DNA of 49,722 bases from Bacillota bacterium (GCA_023435925.1 JAEZLF010000096.1:1-49722); one strand, 5' to 3'. Positions 33,541-41,097 are shown, counted from the first letter of the stretch. Numbers and translations: made by a program. Notes: a model not told the origin generated them from the sequence alone.

Positions 33541-34314
33541 ATGTTTGCAATCGAAAGAATACGAATTATCAAGAATCATTTAAGGAAAGACAGTAAGGTA
33601 TCCGTTGCCAAGTTAAGCGAGCTTTTGAACGTTACGGAGGTAACGATTCGCAGAGACCTCGAAAAGCTGGAGTCAGAGGGCTTTCTTCAGCGTATCCACG
33701 GCGGAGCTGTTATAAAAGAGGAACTGGATGAAGAACTTTTGCCTGAGGAGTATGGAGATCCATACGCAACCGAACGGCAAGAAATTGCGGACACAGCATA
33801 TCATCTGGTTTCCGACAATGATATGATCATGATCACCGAAGGCATCACCAATGTATATATTGCAAGGAAGCTGGCATCGAAAAACAATCTGACCGTCCTG
33901 ACGAATGATCTGAGAATAGCAATGGAATTTGTAAATTCTCCGGGCAACAACGTCATTTTACTGGGTGGCGACCTTAGCGAATATGCTGTATATGGACAAT
34001 TGGCCATAAATAACATGCAGTATTTTTCATTCAAACACCTGTTTATGGAGGTCGACGCAATCGATAAGCAGACGGGAATGATGGTCTCAAGCATTAATAA
34101 GGCCTCACTGATACAAAAGGCATTACAATCCGCTGAAATAACATCCGTTATCTGTCTGGCAAAGTATTTTGGTGAAAAATCATTCTACAAAATCGGCAAT
34201 GTAGATATTGCAGATAAAATTATTACGAACTCAACATTGGAGGACTCTTATAAGGACTATTTATTTAAGCTGAATATACCATTGTATACCTCTGTAGATA
34301 TTTACGAAGAATGA
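33541..34314 (+). CDS. DeoR-family transcriptional regulator
   Basis: Repressor-type regulator of 257 residues. The N-terminal winged helix is SVAKLSELLNVTEVTIRRDL then EKLESEGFLQRIHGGAV, the standard DeoR signature. The C-terminal DeoRC sugar-phosphate sensor domain contains MIMITEGITNVYIARKLASK, LTVLTNDLRIAMEF and VILLGGDLSEYAVYGQLA. The ribosome binding site is weak (GGGAA). Its stop overlaps the start of the next ATPase gene by four bases. The divergent importer operon and shared regulatory region suggest that it controls sugar uptake in response to a phosphorylated sugar; this is inference. Confidence 0.93.
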   Translation: MFAIERIRIIKNHLRKDSKVSVAKLSELLNVTEVTIRRDLEKLESEGFLQRIHGGAVIKEELDEELLPEEYGDPYATERQEIADTAYHLVSDNDMIMITEGITNVYIARKLASKNNLTVLTNDLRIAMEFVNSPGNNVILLGGDLSEYAVYGQLAINNMQYFSFKHLFMEVDAIDKQTGMMVSSINKASLIQKALQSAEITSVICLAKYFGEKSFYKIGNVDIADKIITNSTLEDSYKDYLFKLNIPLYTSVDIYEE

Positions 34315-35837
34315 AAGAATATCCGCACATTGGAGAGAAAGCTTTGAAAACACCTATTTTGGAGCTTCAGAACATAGGCTTGAATATCGAAAACTTTTCA
34401 TTGTCGGATATAAATCTTGATTTGTATCCTGGTGAAATCCATGTCATCATGGGCGAGAATCGTTCGGGCAAAAGCTTGCTGATGCAGGTGATCAGTGGAA
34501 ACATTCCACCTGATTCCGGCGAAGTTTTATTGAATGGTGAGGAAATAAGATACAAAAATTTTGTATCTGCCATAGAAAAGGATATCGTCTACATACGACA
34601 GGATGCAGATATGCTCTCCAACCTCACCGTTGCAGAAAATCTGTTTTTTCACAAGCTGCCTTACAAGAACAAGATATTGAAAACAATCGACCATGACAAG
34701 CTGAATTACATGTGCCAAAATTTGATTGATGAACTCAATATTCCTATTTCCATATATGATAATATCTCCACACTGGGATTAGCCCAGCGACAGATCATTG
34801 AATTCTGCAGAGCTTATGTATCCGAAGCAAAAGTCGTGATACTGGACGAACCGTTTGCAGCACTCACACAGAATGAACGCGAACTGCTGTACAAAGTAGT
34901 CAGGGGAATCAAAGCAAAGGGCACCGGTATTTTTTACATTACACACCGACTCGAGGAGGTGTTTCTCCTCGGCGACAGGATTACTGTCATCAGGGAAGGC
35001 AGAATTATAGGTACAAAGCAGGTATCTGAAAGCTCACATGATGAAATAATCAAAATGCTCAGCGGTTATTATATTCAAACACGCTACCCGAAAATCGACA
35101 TTAAGACTGGGAAAACCATCCTATCCGTGCGCGGTCTGGGCTTTGAAGATAAACTTGAGAATATCAACTTTGATCTTCGCAAGGGCGAAGTACTCGGGAT
35201 CACAGGTCTGGCAGGCTCCGGCAGATCCCTTCTGGCTAGTTGCCTGTTTGGCGTGGTGGATAATGTTCGCGGCAAGATATTGATCAACGGTGTAGAAACG
35301 AAGGTTCCAAATCCTCACACCGCAATTTCCAAAGGAATAGCCCTTATTCCCGAAAACAAGATGACCGATTCCATTTTCAGCGCTCTGGATATTAATGACA
35401 ATGTCTCCGTATCTGCACTCAAGAGATTTACCAACGCCTTCATGATTAATACCACAATTCTGAAGCAAGCTGTTTTTGACTATATTGTAAGGCTGAATAT
35501 CACGCAAAAGCCCAGCGACAAGATTATAGAATACTCCGGCGGCAACCTGCAGAAAGCTATTTTTGCAAAATGGATCATGAGCAGAGCAAAAATATTCATA
35601 CTTGACGAACCTACCCGGGGGCTCGACATTGCAAGCAAAATTGATATCTATAACTTTATCAATGACCTGATCAAAAAGAATGTCGGTATCATTTTTATAT
35701 CTTCAGATATTGAAGAAATTCTTGGTATCTGTGACCGCATCGCAGTACTATCCAGCCGCACCTTCGTATGTAATGTCTCGACCAAGGATATCACAGTTGA
35801 GCGGATTATTGAGCTTGCAACAAAGGAGGATGCGTAA
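34311..35837 (+). CDS. Orphan sugar-type ABC ATPase coupled to DeoR regulator
   Basis: A second CUT2-type double ATPase of 508 residues. First half: Walker A GENRSGKSLLM (R-S in place of the usual G-A), a poor signature TLGLAQRQIIEFCRA instead of LSxGQ, Walker B VVILDEPFAALTQNE and YITHRLEE. Second half: GLAGSGRSLLASCLFG, intact signature YSGGNLQKAIFAKW and Walker B IFILDEPTRGLDIAS. It begins inside the last codon of the DeoR gene (ATGA), so translation is coupled, but no permease or binding-protein gene follows. It may power the permease of the divergent importer, serve another permease elsewhere, or be the survivor of a reduced operon. Confidence 0.9.
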   Translation: MKEYPHIGEKALKTPILELQNIGLNIENFSLSDINLDLYPGEIHVIMGENRSGKSLLMQVISGNIPPDSGEVLLNGEEIRYKNFVSAIEKDIVYIRQDADMLSNLTVAENLFFHKLPYKNKILKTIDHDKLNYMCQNLIDELNIPISIYDNISTLGLAQRQIIEFCRAYVSEAKVVILDEPFAALTQNERELLYKVVRGIKAKGTGIFYITHRLEEVFLLGDRITVIREGRIIGTKQVSESSHDEIIKMLSGYYIQTRYPKIDIKTGKTILSVRGLGFEDKLENINFDLRKGEVLGITGLAGSGRSLLASCLFGVVDNVRGKILINGVETKVPNPHTAISKGIALIPENKMTDSIFSALDINDNVSVSALKRFTNAFMINTTILKQAVFDYIVRLNITQKPSDKIIEYSGGNLQKAIFAKWIMSRAKIFILDEPTRGLDIASKIDIYNFINDLIKKNVGIIFISSDIEEILGICDRIAVLSSRTFVCNVSTKDITVERIIELATKEDA

Positions 35838-35911
35838 AATCCGTATCATCAAGATTGCTGGAACAAGTTCTCTAACCGGCTCGCAGTTGATATTGAGGAA
35901 GCCATAGCCTC

Positions 35912-36376
35912 TTAATTGTAATCATTCGGAGTACCCCAGTTCTCGAGCCGGTTATACTCCGGGTTTATTGAGTCAAAATGTATCCAGATAGGTGCATTGT
36001 CTAAATCCGGATGAGCAGCAAAAAATCTTTTGTCCCCATATCTGATAGCTTCCAAAGCTAATGGCAGCTCACGCCTGAAAATTGCATTACGCACAGCAGA
36101 AATTGCCGGACCAAACTGACCATCTACATAAACGTATACATATAGAAAAGGAATTCCATTATTCGTTCTCCATTCTGCAAGTACCTCATCTCTCATGGCA
36201 TTCACCTTGTCATATGCAAACTGCAGACCAATGGTAAGAAAAAGGTCTGCAGTAATATCTGAGTGAGTTAATGTATACTTACGCCCTATTACCGGCTCAG
36301 TCATTGAAACACCACTTCTGAATTCAACATGCAATTTATCTGGATTGAGTCTTTTCAATATATCACTTCTCTGCAT
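35912..36376 (-). CDS. STAY-GREEN (SGR) family protein, Mg-dechelatase homolog
   Basis: A 154-residue protein clearly of the staygreen family. Recognised segments are LNPDKLHVEFRSGV, GRKYTLTHSDITADLFLTIG, MRDEVLAEWR, YVYVYVDGQFG, NAIFRRELPLALEAIRYGD, and APIWIHFDSINPEYNRLENW with GTP. In plants SGR removes magnesium from chlorophyll a; bacterial homologs exist in non-photosynthetic lineages, and some have been reported to have this activity in vitro. No chlorophyll genes are nearby, so the native substrate is unknown (another tetrapyrrole or metal complex is conceivable). The length matches bacterial homologs, which lack the plant transit peptide and cysteine tail. The ATG has only a weak upstream site; a TTG six codons later is an alternative start. 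The 292 bases upstream (36377-36668) hold no gene that I recognise. Confidence 0.88.
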   Translation of the reverse strand: MQRSDILKRLNPDKLHVEFRSGVSMTEPVIGRKYTLTHSDITADLFLTIGLQFAYDKVNAMRDEVLAEWRTNNGIPFLYVYVYVDGQFGPAISAVRNAIFRRELPLALEAIRYGDKRFFAAHPDLDNAPIWIHFDSINPEYNRLENWGTPNDYN

Positions 36377-36668
36377 CAGATTACATACTTCAACTAATTC
36401 TATAAATAATAATTTTCACAATATTATATGTACAGTACCAGGAAAAGTTCTGTTCAAGGAATAAACCTGTAACAACATACTTCCTCCTGCATAAGTAATG
36501 TAGATTATGGCATAAAGCAGATCTCCGAAAGCTAAATCGACGAAATGCAAAAACGCAAAGCAAAAGGCCTTAACAGATCGAAACCCATCAAAGCCTTGTT
36601 ACTCTTGCTATTTAGTTTATATCCCCATGTAATAATTCACGCATATTGCACCATTCTATTTGTGAATG

Positions 36669-37568
36669 TTACTTCTTTTTAATAGCTGTGCACAGGAATG
36701 TCAATAACAGCTCCGGAGGAACACATTGATTCTGATACCATTCATAATTAGGTCTGGTGGTATCAGCCTCCCACCCGCTATTAGGCAGCCACTCATTGAT
36801 CCACCTATCCCAGGTAGGACCGATCTCCTCTGAAGAACCGAAATGTACCGTTACTGCATAGAGCCCTTCAGGGATTATCAGTTCCTTCAGCCCATACTTA
36901 TTGTCAAACTTGTCATCAACTACAATCGCTGCATACGACCTTTTCTGTGCCATCGGTATTGATTCATCATGGTCAGGAAAGACACACATCCATTCCTTAG
37001 CAAAACCATACAAGTTGCTCTGCTTAAGTGATTGGTGTAAACTCTCCCACGCCTTTGGGAGTCCCCAGTAATCACCGATATTCTCTACTCCAATAACCCG
37101 CTTTTTGTCAAAAGATACTATCTTTGTCTCCACGTTTTCATCTCCCTCTCTACTTAAATAGAACCAATGGGATTTATTTTTCTCCGTGTAATGCAGGCCT
37201 GCTTTTGAATATATAAGTCCATCCCAGTTCGTGAACTTTCTCGCATCAGAAGGTTTAAGCCCATATACTGACCTGAAGGCCTTCAAAAAGGACTCAAGTG
37301 TTTCATAACCTGAATCGAAAGCAATGTCTGTTATTGATTGACTTGTATTTCTAATATAATACATTGCTCGTTCCAGACGTAACCTTCTTATACAGTTATG
37401 GACACTTTCACCTGTAAGCTCGCGAAACTTCCTATGAAAGTGATATGGTGACGAGAATACGTCTTGAGATATCTTTTTGAAGTCAATTGGCTTATCAAGT
37501 GACCTCATTATCTCGCCTATTGCTAATTCAACCTTACCGTGCCAGTCTGTTCTTGTATTGGTTCTCAT
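36669..37568 (-). CDS. AraC regulator with GyrI-like effector-binding domain (first paralog)
   Basis: Transcription regulator of 299 residues. The DNA-binding part is N-terminal: FKKISQDVFSSPYHFHRKFR and the AraC signature SITDIAFDSGYETLESFLKA with FRSVYGLKPSDARK. The C-terminal GyrI-like domain (about residues 140-299) includes KKRVIGVENIGDYWGLPKAW and YAVTVHFGSSEEIGPTWDRW, the usual multidrug or small-ligand binding fold. AGGTG lies four bases before the ATG. A paralog of the same architecture lies 180 bases upstream on the same strand. Ligand and target genes are unknown. Confidence 0.92.
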   Translation of the reverse strand: MRTNTRTDWHGKVELAIGEIMRSLDKPIDFKKISQDVFSSPYHFHRKFRELTGESVHNCIRRLRLERAMYYIRNTSQSITDIAFDSGYETLESFLKAFRSVYGLKPSDARKFTNWDGLIYSKAGLHYTEKNKSHWFYLSREGDENVETKIVSFDKKRVIGVENIGDYWGLPKAWESLHQSLKQSNLYGFAKEWMCVFPDHDESIPMAQKRSYAAIVVDDKFDNKYGLKELIIPEGLYAVTVHFGSSEEIGPTWDRWINEWLPNSGWEADTTRPNYEWYQNQCVPPELLLTFLCTAIKKK

Positions 37569-37747
37569 AACACCTCAAATTATATCGTGACTTATGATAT
37601 TTTACCTGTCCTGTATTGCTATTTAGCATATATTAACAATAGTATACCATGAATTTGAATAAATTCATGGTATACTCGGCATATGCGTTTTGGCAATATC
37701 TTTTGCACGGCAATAAAGACCCATTCCATGGAAAGTTAAAAATAAGA

Positions 37748-38602
37748 TTATTTCTTTTTGACTGGAATCCAAATCTCTCCGAAGACATTTTCATGGCTGG
37801 CTAACCCGTAGTACATCTCGAATTGTACACCCTCCACCGATTCATATCCAGAGGTAGGAAACCACTCGGTCCAGATTCGTCTCCACATAGCTTGAATATC
37901 ACAGTCGGGCACATCAAAGACAGCCCAAGTCGCCGCAGGAACATCAAGTACCGTAAATTTATCCGGTACAGAAAGGCCTTTGGGTAAGAACTGGCAAAGC
38001 ATGTACTTAAATGTGTTTTGTGAATGGTCGTACAACGCTGAGATTGTGTGATTATCATTGAAGCGGCCTAAAAGTTCGTTGATCTCGTCCGGCACCAAGT
38101 CTTCATCGCACTTTCTAAAAAACTGCGGAACCTGTTCAAACGCAGTCTCCTGATTTGTGCTAATGTCCGTGTAAACGCCGAACACACGAAACGCCTCTCG
38201 CTGTGTAATGCGATACTTCATTTCAACATCTCCTTTAATTGTGATAGAGAAGGTCATCTTCGGATAGGCTTTAAGCGAAACTCCTATGTCGCGCGCTGAT
38301 ACCGGCATGACGCCGTGTAGCTTTTTGAACGCTCGGCTGAATGCTTCGGGCGACTCATATCCGTATTTTAATGCCGCATCGATAACTTTACAATTTCCGG
38401 TATGCAACTCGAAAGCCGCTAATGTCAACCTTCTGCGCCGGATATACTCCGACAGCGGTACTCCCGTGATGTATGAAAACATCCGTTGGAAGTGATAGGT
38501 CGAACAACAGGCGATTTGTGCGGCGCGATCATAGGAAATTTCATCTGTCAGATGCGTTTCAATGTATTCTATTGCCGCGTTCATATGATCAAGCCAATCC
38601 AT
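37748..38602 (-). CDS. AraC regulator with GyrI-like effector-binding domain (second paralog)
   Basis: Same architecture as its downstream neighbour: helix-turn-helix first (ISYDRAAQIACCSTYHFQRM; VIDAALKYGYESPEAFSRAF with KKLHGVMPVSARD) then a GyrI-like domain (FRVFGVYTDISTNQETAFEQ, TVLDVPAATWAVFDVP, WTEWFPTSGYESVEGVQFEM). The ATG at 38602 is preferred because GGGAGGG stands eight bases upstream and the HTH starts just after; the frame to 38719 adds an unrelated leader. The two paralogs differ widely in sequence, so the pair is an old duplication or two independent acquisitions. Confidence 0.92.
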   Translation of the reverse strand: MDWLDHMNAAIEYIETHLTDEISYDRAAQIACCSTYHFQRMFSYITGVPLSEYIRRRRLTLAAFELHTGNCKVIDAALKYGYESPEAFSRAFKKLHGVMPVSARDIGVSLKAYPKMTFSITIKGDVEMKYRITQREAFRVFGVYTDISTNQETAFEQVPQFFRKCDEDLVPDEINELLGRFNDNHTISALYDHSQNTFKYMLCQFLPKGLSVPDKFTVLDVPAATWAVFDVPDCDIQAMWRRIWTEWFPTSGYESVEGVQFEMYYGLASHENVFGEIWIPVKKK

Positions 38603-38783
38603 CAGGTTCCCTCCCTTCAAGATAAATGCTACCACAATGAAGATATTGTCACCTTGCTTTTCCTGCACGAATAAATCATGGACATAAAGAAATATAACAT
38701 ATTTGCTTTGTACAAACAAGGAAATGCAAACACAGGTAGATTACCTTTGTAATAATCTATTATGATTTTGTATTTATCCAAAT

Positions 38784-38806
38784 AAAAACCACGGCGTTTG
38801 CCGTGG
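38784..38806 (-). terminator. Terminator after duplicated tRNA-Thr 3' end
   Basis: CCACGGC-GTTT-GCCGTGG (38789-38806) with TTTTT on the minus strand (38788-38784). It follows the truncated tRNA-Thr copy at 38815-38836 and is the last terminator of the tRNA region. Confidence 0.88.
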
Positions 38807-38814
38807 CTTCTATT

Positions 38815-38960
38815 TGGAGCTAGTGGACGGAATCGACGCGCCGCTTCGCCGCGCTCTCCGCTCAGATCACTGGCTCCCCGGTCATCCTCGCTCACTCGCC
38901 CCGAAATGTGCATTTAGCACATTTCTTTCCGGCTCGTGCCGCAAGGTTCGATTCCGCTCC
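38815..38960. repeat. tRNA-linked GC-rich repeat, copy A
   Basis: Left end 38815-38836 is a near-exact copy (21 of 22) of the 3' end of the adjacent tRNA-Thr (39012-39033: CCA, acceptor and half the T arm). The core follows from 38837; its first 64 bases match copy B at 58 positions. The core includes the perfect hairpin GAAATGTGC-ATTTA-GCACATTTC (38903-38925) and ends in GGTTCGATTCCGCTCC (38945-38960), an inverted imitation of the T arm. There is no open frame. The 408-base gap 38603-39010 otherwise holds only the two terminators and the AraC leader. Confidence 0.85.
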
Positions 38961-38975
38961 TTATCTTTCTCATAG

Positions 38976-39003
38976 AAAAAACGCCTATCCTCCGGATAGA
39001 CGT
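38976..39003. terminator. Terminator of the tRNA operon
   Basis: ACGCCTATCC (38981-38990) pairs with GGATAGACGT (38994-39003), with A/T runs on both sides (AAAAAA at 38976-38981, TTTTTT from 39003). It begins about eight bases after the CCA of tRNA-Thr. Confidence 0.88.
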
Positions 39004-39011
39004 TTTTTCTA

Positions 39012-39087
39012 TGGAGCTGGTGGACGGAATCGAACCCCCGACCTGCTGATTACAAGTCAGCTGCTCTACCTGCTGAGCTACACCAGC
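39012..39087 (-). tRNA. tRNA-Thr (TGT anticodon)
   Basis: A 76-base tRNA on the minus strand, 5' GCTGGTGTAGCTCAGC and encoded CCA at 39014-39012. The anticodon stem-loop is GCTGA-CTTGTAA-TCAGC with anticodon TGT; the T loop is GGTTCGATTCC. Third and last tRNA of the operon. A perfect hairpin ACGTTTGC-TCGAA-GCAAACGT (39093-39113) stands just upstream. Confidence 0.97.
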
Positions 39088-39121
39088 GTATGACGTTTGC
39101 TCGAAGCAAACGTATTTAGTA

Positions 39122-39276
39122 CCTTGAAGGCACTTGATTACTTTGGCGACCCGGAAGGGGCTCGACGCGCCGCTTCGCTGCGCTACCCGCTCGGATCACT
39201 GGCTCCCCGGCCATCCTCGCGCACTCGCCGGAAAATGCACGCATTTTCCTATTGGCTCGTGCCCAAGGGTTCTCGC
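39122..39276. repeat. tRNA-linked GC-rich repeat, copy B
   Basis: Left end 39122-39165 duplicates the 3' end of tRNA-Asp together with 22 bases of its downstream flank (39277-39319), differing by one inserted T. The core 39166-39276 is homologous to copy A (58 of the first 64 bases), includes a GGAAAATGC/GCATTTTCC hairpin in the same place as that of copy A, and ends with GGCTCGTGCC and GGGTTCTCGCCC. Copy B fills most of the 210-base tRNA-Asp to tRNA-Thr spacer, and the operon transcript would run through it. Confidence 0.87.
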
Positions 39277-39297
39277 CCTTGAAGGCACTTGATTACT

Positions 39298-39374
39298 TGG
39301 CGACCCGGAAGGGGCTCGAACCCTCGACCTCTAGCGTGACAGGCTAGCATTCTAACCAACTGAACTACCGGGCC
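39298..39374 (-). tRNA. tRNA-Asp (GTC anticodon)
   Basis: A 77-base tRNA on the minus strand, 5' GGCCCGGTAGTTCAGTTGG, encoded CCA at 39300-39298 and discriminator G as in aspartate tRNAs. The anticodon arm is CTAGC-CTGTCAC-GCTAG with GTC; the T arm is AGGGTTCGAGCCCCTT. Second tRNA of the operon. Confidence 0.97.
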
Positions 39375-39441
39375 AAATATGCGGACGAATGTGCCCCCTC
39401 GGGTTCTCGTCCCTTTTGCACTTGTTTCTGCGTTTTGCGCA

Positions 39442-39513
39442 AAACAAGTCTCACTGCGTGATGCTTTATAATGTAGATTATGTCGCTTACGCGAAACAAG
39501 TCTCACTGCGTGA
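39442..39513. repeat. Direct repeat in tRNA-Glu to tRNA-Asp spacer
   Basis: AAACAAGTCTCACTGCGTGA occurs at 39442-39461 and 39494-39513, 52 bases apart, each preceded by a GCG-rich word and followed by GCTT. The same spacer has CGGGTTCTCGTCCC (39399-39412), resembling the end of the copy B core. Confidence 0.8.
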
Positions 39514-39554
39514 AGCTTCTAAGTGGCAAGCGATTTTGCTTGCGCAAAACGCTT

Positions 39555-39629
39555 TGGTGACCCATAGGGGACTCGAACCCCTGTTATCGCCGTGAAAGGG
39601 CGGTGTCTTAACCACTTGACCAATGGGCC
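39555..39629 (-). tRNA. tRNA-Glu (TTC anticodon)
   Basis: A 75-base tRNA on the minus strand, 5' GGCCCATTGGTCAAGTGG and encoded CCA at 39557-39555. The anticodon loop is CTTTCAC with TTC. The anticodon stem has a C-A mismatch at its first pair (position 27-43), otherwise the sequence is the usual bacterial tRNA-Glu. First tRNA of the operon. Confidence 0.96.
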
Positions 39630-39660
39630 ATTTTAACTCCGGTTTTTGCCGGCAAAATCT

Positions 39661-39689
39661 ATTCTACTGGCGGACGGGCAAAATGTCAA
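39661..39689 (-). promoter_or_regulatory. Promoter of the tRNA operon
   Basis: On the minus strand TTGACA (39689-39684), 17 bases, TAGAAT (39666-39661), so transcription starts about 25 bases before tRNA-Glu. Confidence 0.85.
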
Positions 39690-39738
39690 GCAAAAGATAG
39701 AAATTTCTCGACAGGTTTTTCAGCCTTATTCTCCCACC

Positions 39739-41028
39739 TCAAAGAGTTTCTGCTCTTAGCTTGCGGTATAAGCTAACCAGAACCATGTTTGCCAGAAGAA
39801 TACATATGGAAGCCACATAGATCAATCTCGGGTTTAAAATGTAAATGCTGCCCGATATGAAGCCAATAAGTGCTGTTATGATACATGTTATCGTGTTGAG
39901 AAATGAATATATAGTCGCTCTTTCAGTTCCTTCGGATACTTCAGCCAGCATGGAATCAACAAAAGGCCTGAAAACGCCAAATCCCACAGCATATAATGCA
40001 ATACAAAGTATCGTAGCTATCATGCTGCCGGCAGGAATAAGTATCAGCATTGTCAGCGCAGTTGCCTGAATAGCTAACCCCAAAAGCATGTTCCTGGAAT
40101 GATCCTTTTTACTTGCGACAGGTATGATAAAAACAAAGATGAAAAACATTACACCGGAATAAACACCACCCAGTATCGATATGATTGACTTATCCAACCC
40201 CAGCACTTCTGTCATGAAAGGAGCAAAGTAAAGGCTATTGAAAGTGCCTAATGGGATGTAGATGAAAAAGAGTATATAGATCATCGCTGCAATAATCGCT
40301 TTTGGATTACCTTTAAACGTCTTTACCGCTTTGATCGGGAGTATATTTTTCAAATGAACCGGCGTCGGATTCTTCCTTCTTTCCTCAAGAATTTGCTGTC
40401 CGACTGCGGTTTCTGTATAAAGATGGTTCCTCAGAATGAACATGGCAGTCATGCTTATTACAGCAAAGCCCAGAAATATCCTTTCTGAAATGATGACACC
40501 ATATGCGTTGACAAGTATGCCTGCAAAAGGGATAATAACACCCGTGGCAATATTAATTATGTTCAGCATATTGAAAGCTGCCACCCTTTGCTCCTGATCA
40601 GCATCCTCTATCAACATCATGTTAAATGAAACACTGACAATTCTGACGAAACTGTGAGTCAGGGCGGCAAAAGCGAACATGACAAAGCTATTGGAAAAGA
40701 AATAAATCAGAGCTGTCAGAGGCCAGCTGATCATGTCAAAAATCAACGTTGTTTTTTTGCGTCCCAGCTTGTCTGTTACCGCTCCGCTGATCAGAGAAAA
40801 AAATGTTCCGGCAATATATCCCAAAGAGATAATGTATCCCAGCTGTTTGTCCGTTACACCGAGTTCCTTCATATACAAGCTAAGGTAAAAATTGAACAAA
40901 ACAAATGGGATACCCCAAAGTGGCTCACATATCACAGATACTCGAGTATTCCCCTTCAATAGCTTAAATGAACTAAAAATGTTATTGGATGTAAATTTAT
41001 TCTGTCTCATTTGAGCCCATTTTAGCAT
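39739..41028 (-). CDS. MFS transporter
   Basis: A 12-helix major facilitator of about 430 residues. Loop 2-3 has SGAVTDKLGRKKTTLIFD, the family signature, and the middle loop is ETAVGQQILEERRKNP. The sequence is of the general drug/solute exporter type, with no substrate clue from neighbours. The start is uncertain: ATG at 41028 (MLKWAQMRQNK) and ATG at 41010 (MRQNKFTSN) both lack a good ribosome binding site, and the open frame continues to a TTG at 41085. It lies downstream of the TRAP cluster, behind the large palindrome at 41098-41151, and is likely a separate unit. Confidence 0.85.
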   Translation of the reverse strand: MLKWAQMRQNKFTSNNIFSSFKLLKGNTRVSVICEPLWGIPFVLFNFYLSLYMKELGVTDKQLGYIISLGYIAGTFFSLISGAVTDKLGRKKTTLIFDMISWPLTALIYFFSNSFVMFAFAALTHSFVRIVSVSFNMMLIEDADQEQRVAAFNMLNIINIATGVIIPFAGILVNAYGVIISERIFLGFAVISMTAMFILRNHLYTETAVGQQILEERRKNPTPVHLKNILPIKAVKTFKGNPKAIIAAMIYILFFIYIPLGTFNSLYFAPFMTEVLGLDKSIISILGGVYSGVMFFIFVFIIPVASKKDHSRNMLLGLAIQATALTMLILIPAGSMIATILCIALYAVGFGVFRPFVDSMLAEVSEGTERATIYSFLNTITCIITALIGFISGSIYILNPRLIYVASICILLANMVLVSLYRKLRAETL

Positions 41029-41097
41029 CTGCCGACGATTAAAGCAAGTATCATTTCTGATAACCTTTTTTATCAAGCTTATCAAAACATATCTATG

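Noticed and set aside
35838..35911. Possible permease remnant after the orphan ATPase
   Set aside because: The 74 bases give short frames only, without membrane-type sequence or family motifs.
36377..36668. Possible gene or mobile-element remnant between the STAY-GREEN and AraC genes
   Set aside because: A short minus frame ending LLRPFALRFCISSI was seen, but no family is recognisable and no inverted ends were found.
38908..39506. Several 60-85-codon frames over the tRNA region
   Set aside because: They read through tRNA genes and the GC-rich repeats; similar frames over tRNAs are often mis-annotated as proteins.
39087..39554. CRISPR array
   Set aside because: Repeats are present but are few, unequal and tied to tRNA ends, with no regular spacer pattern and no cas genes in the window.
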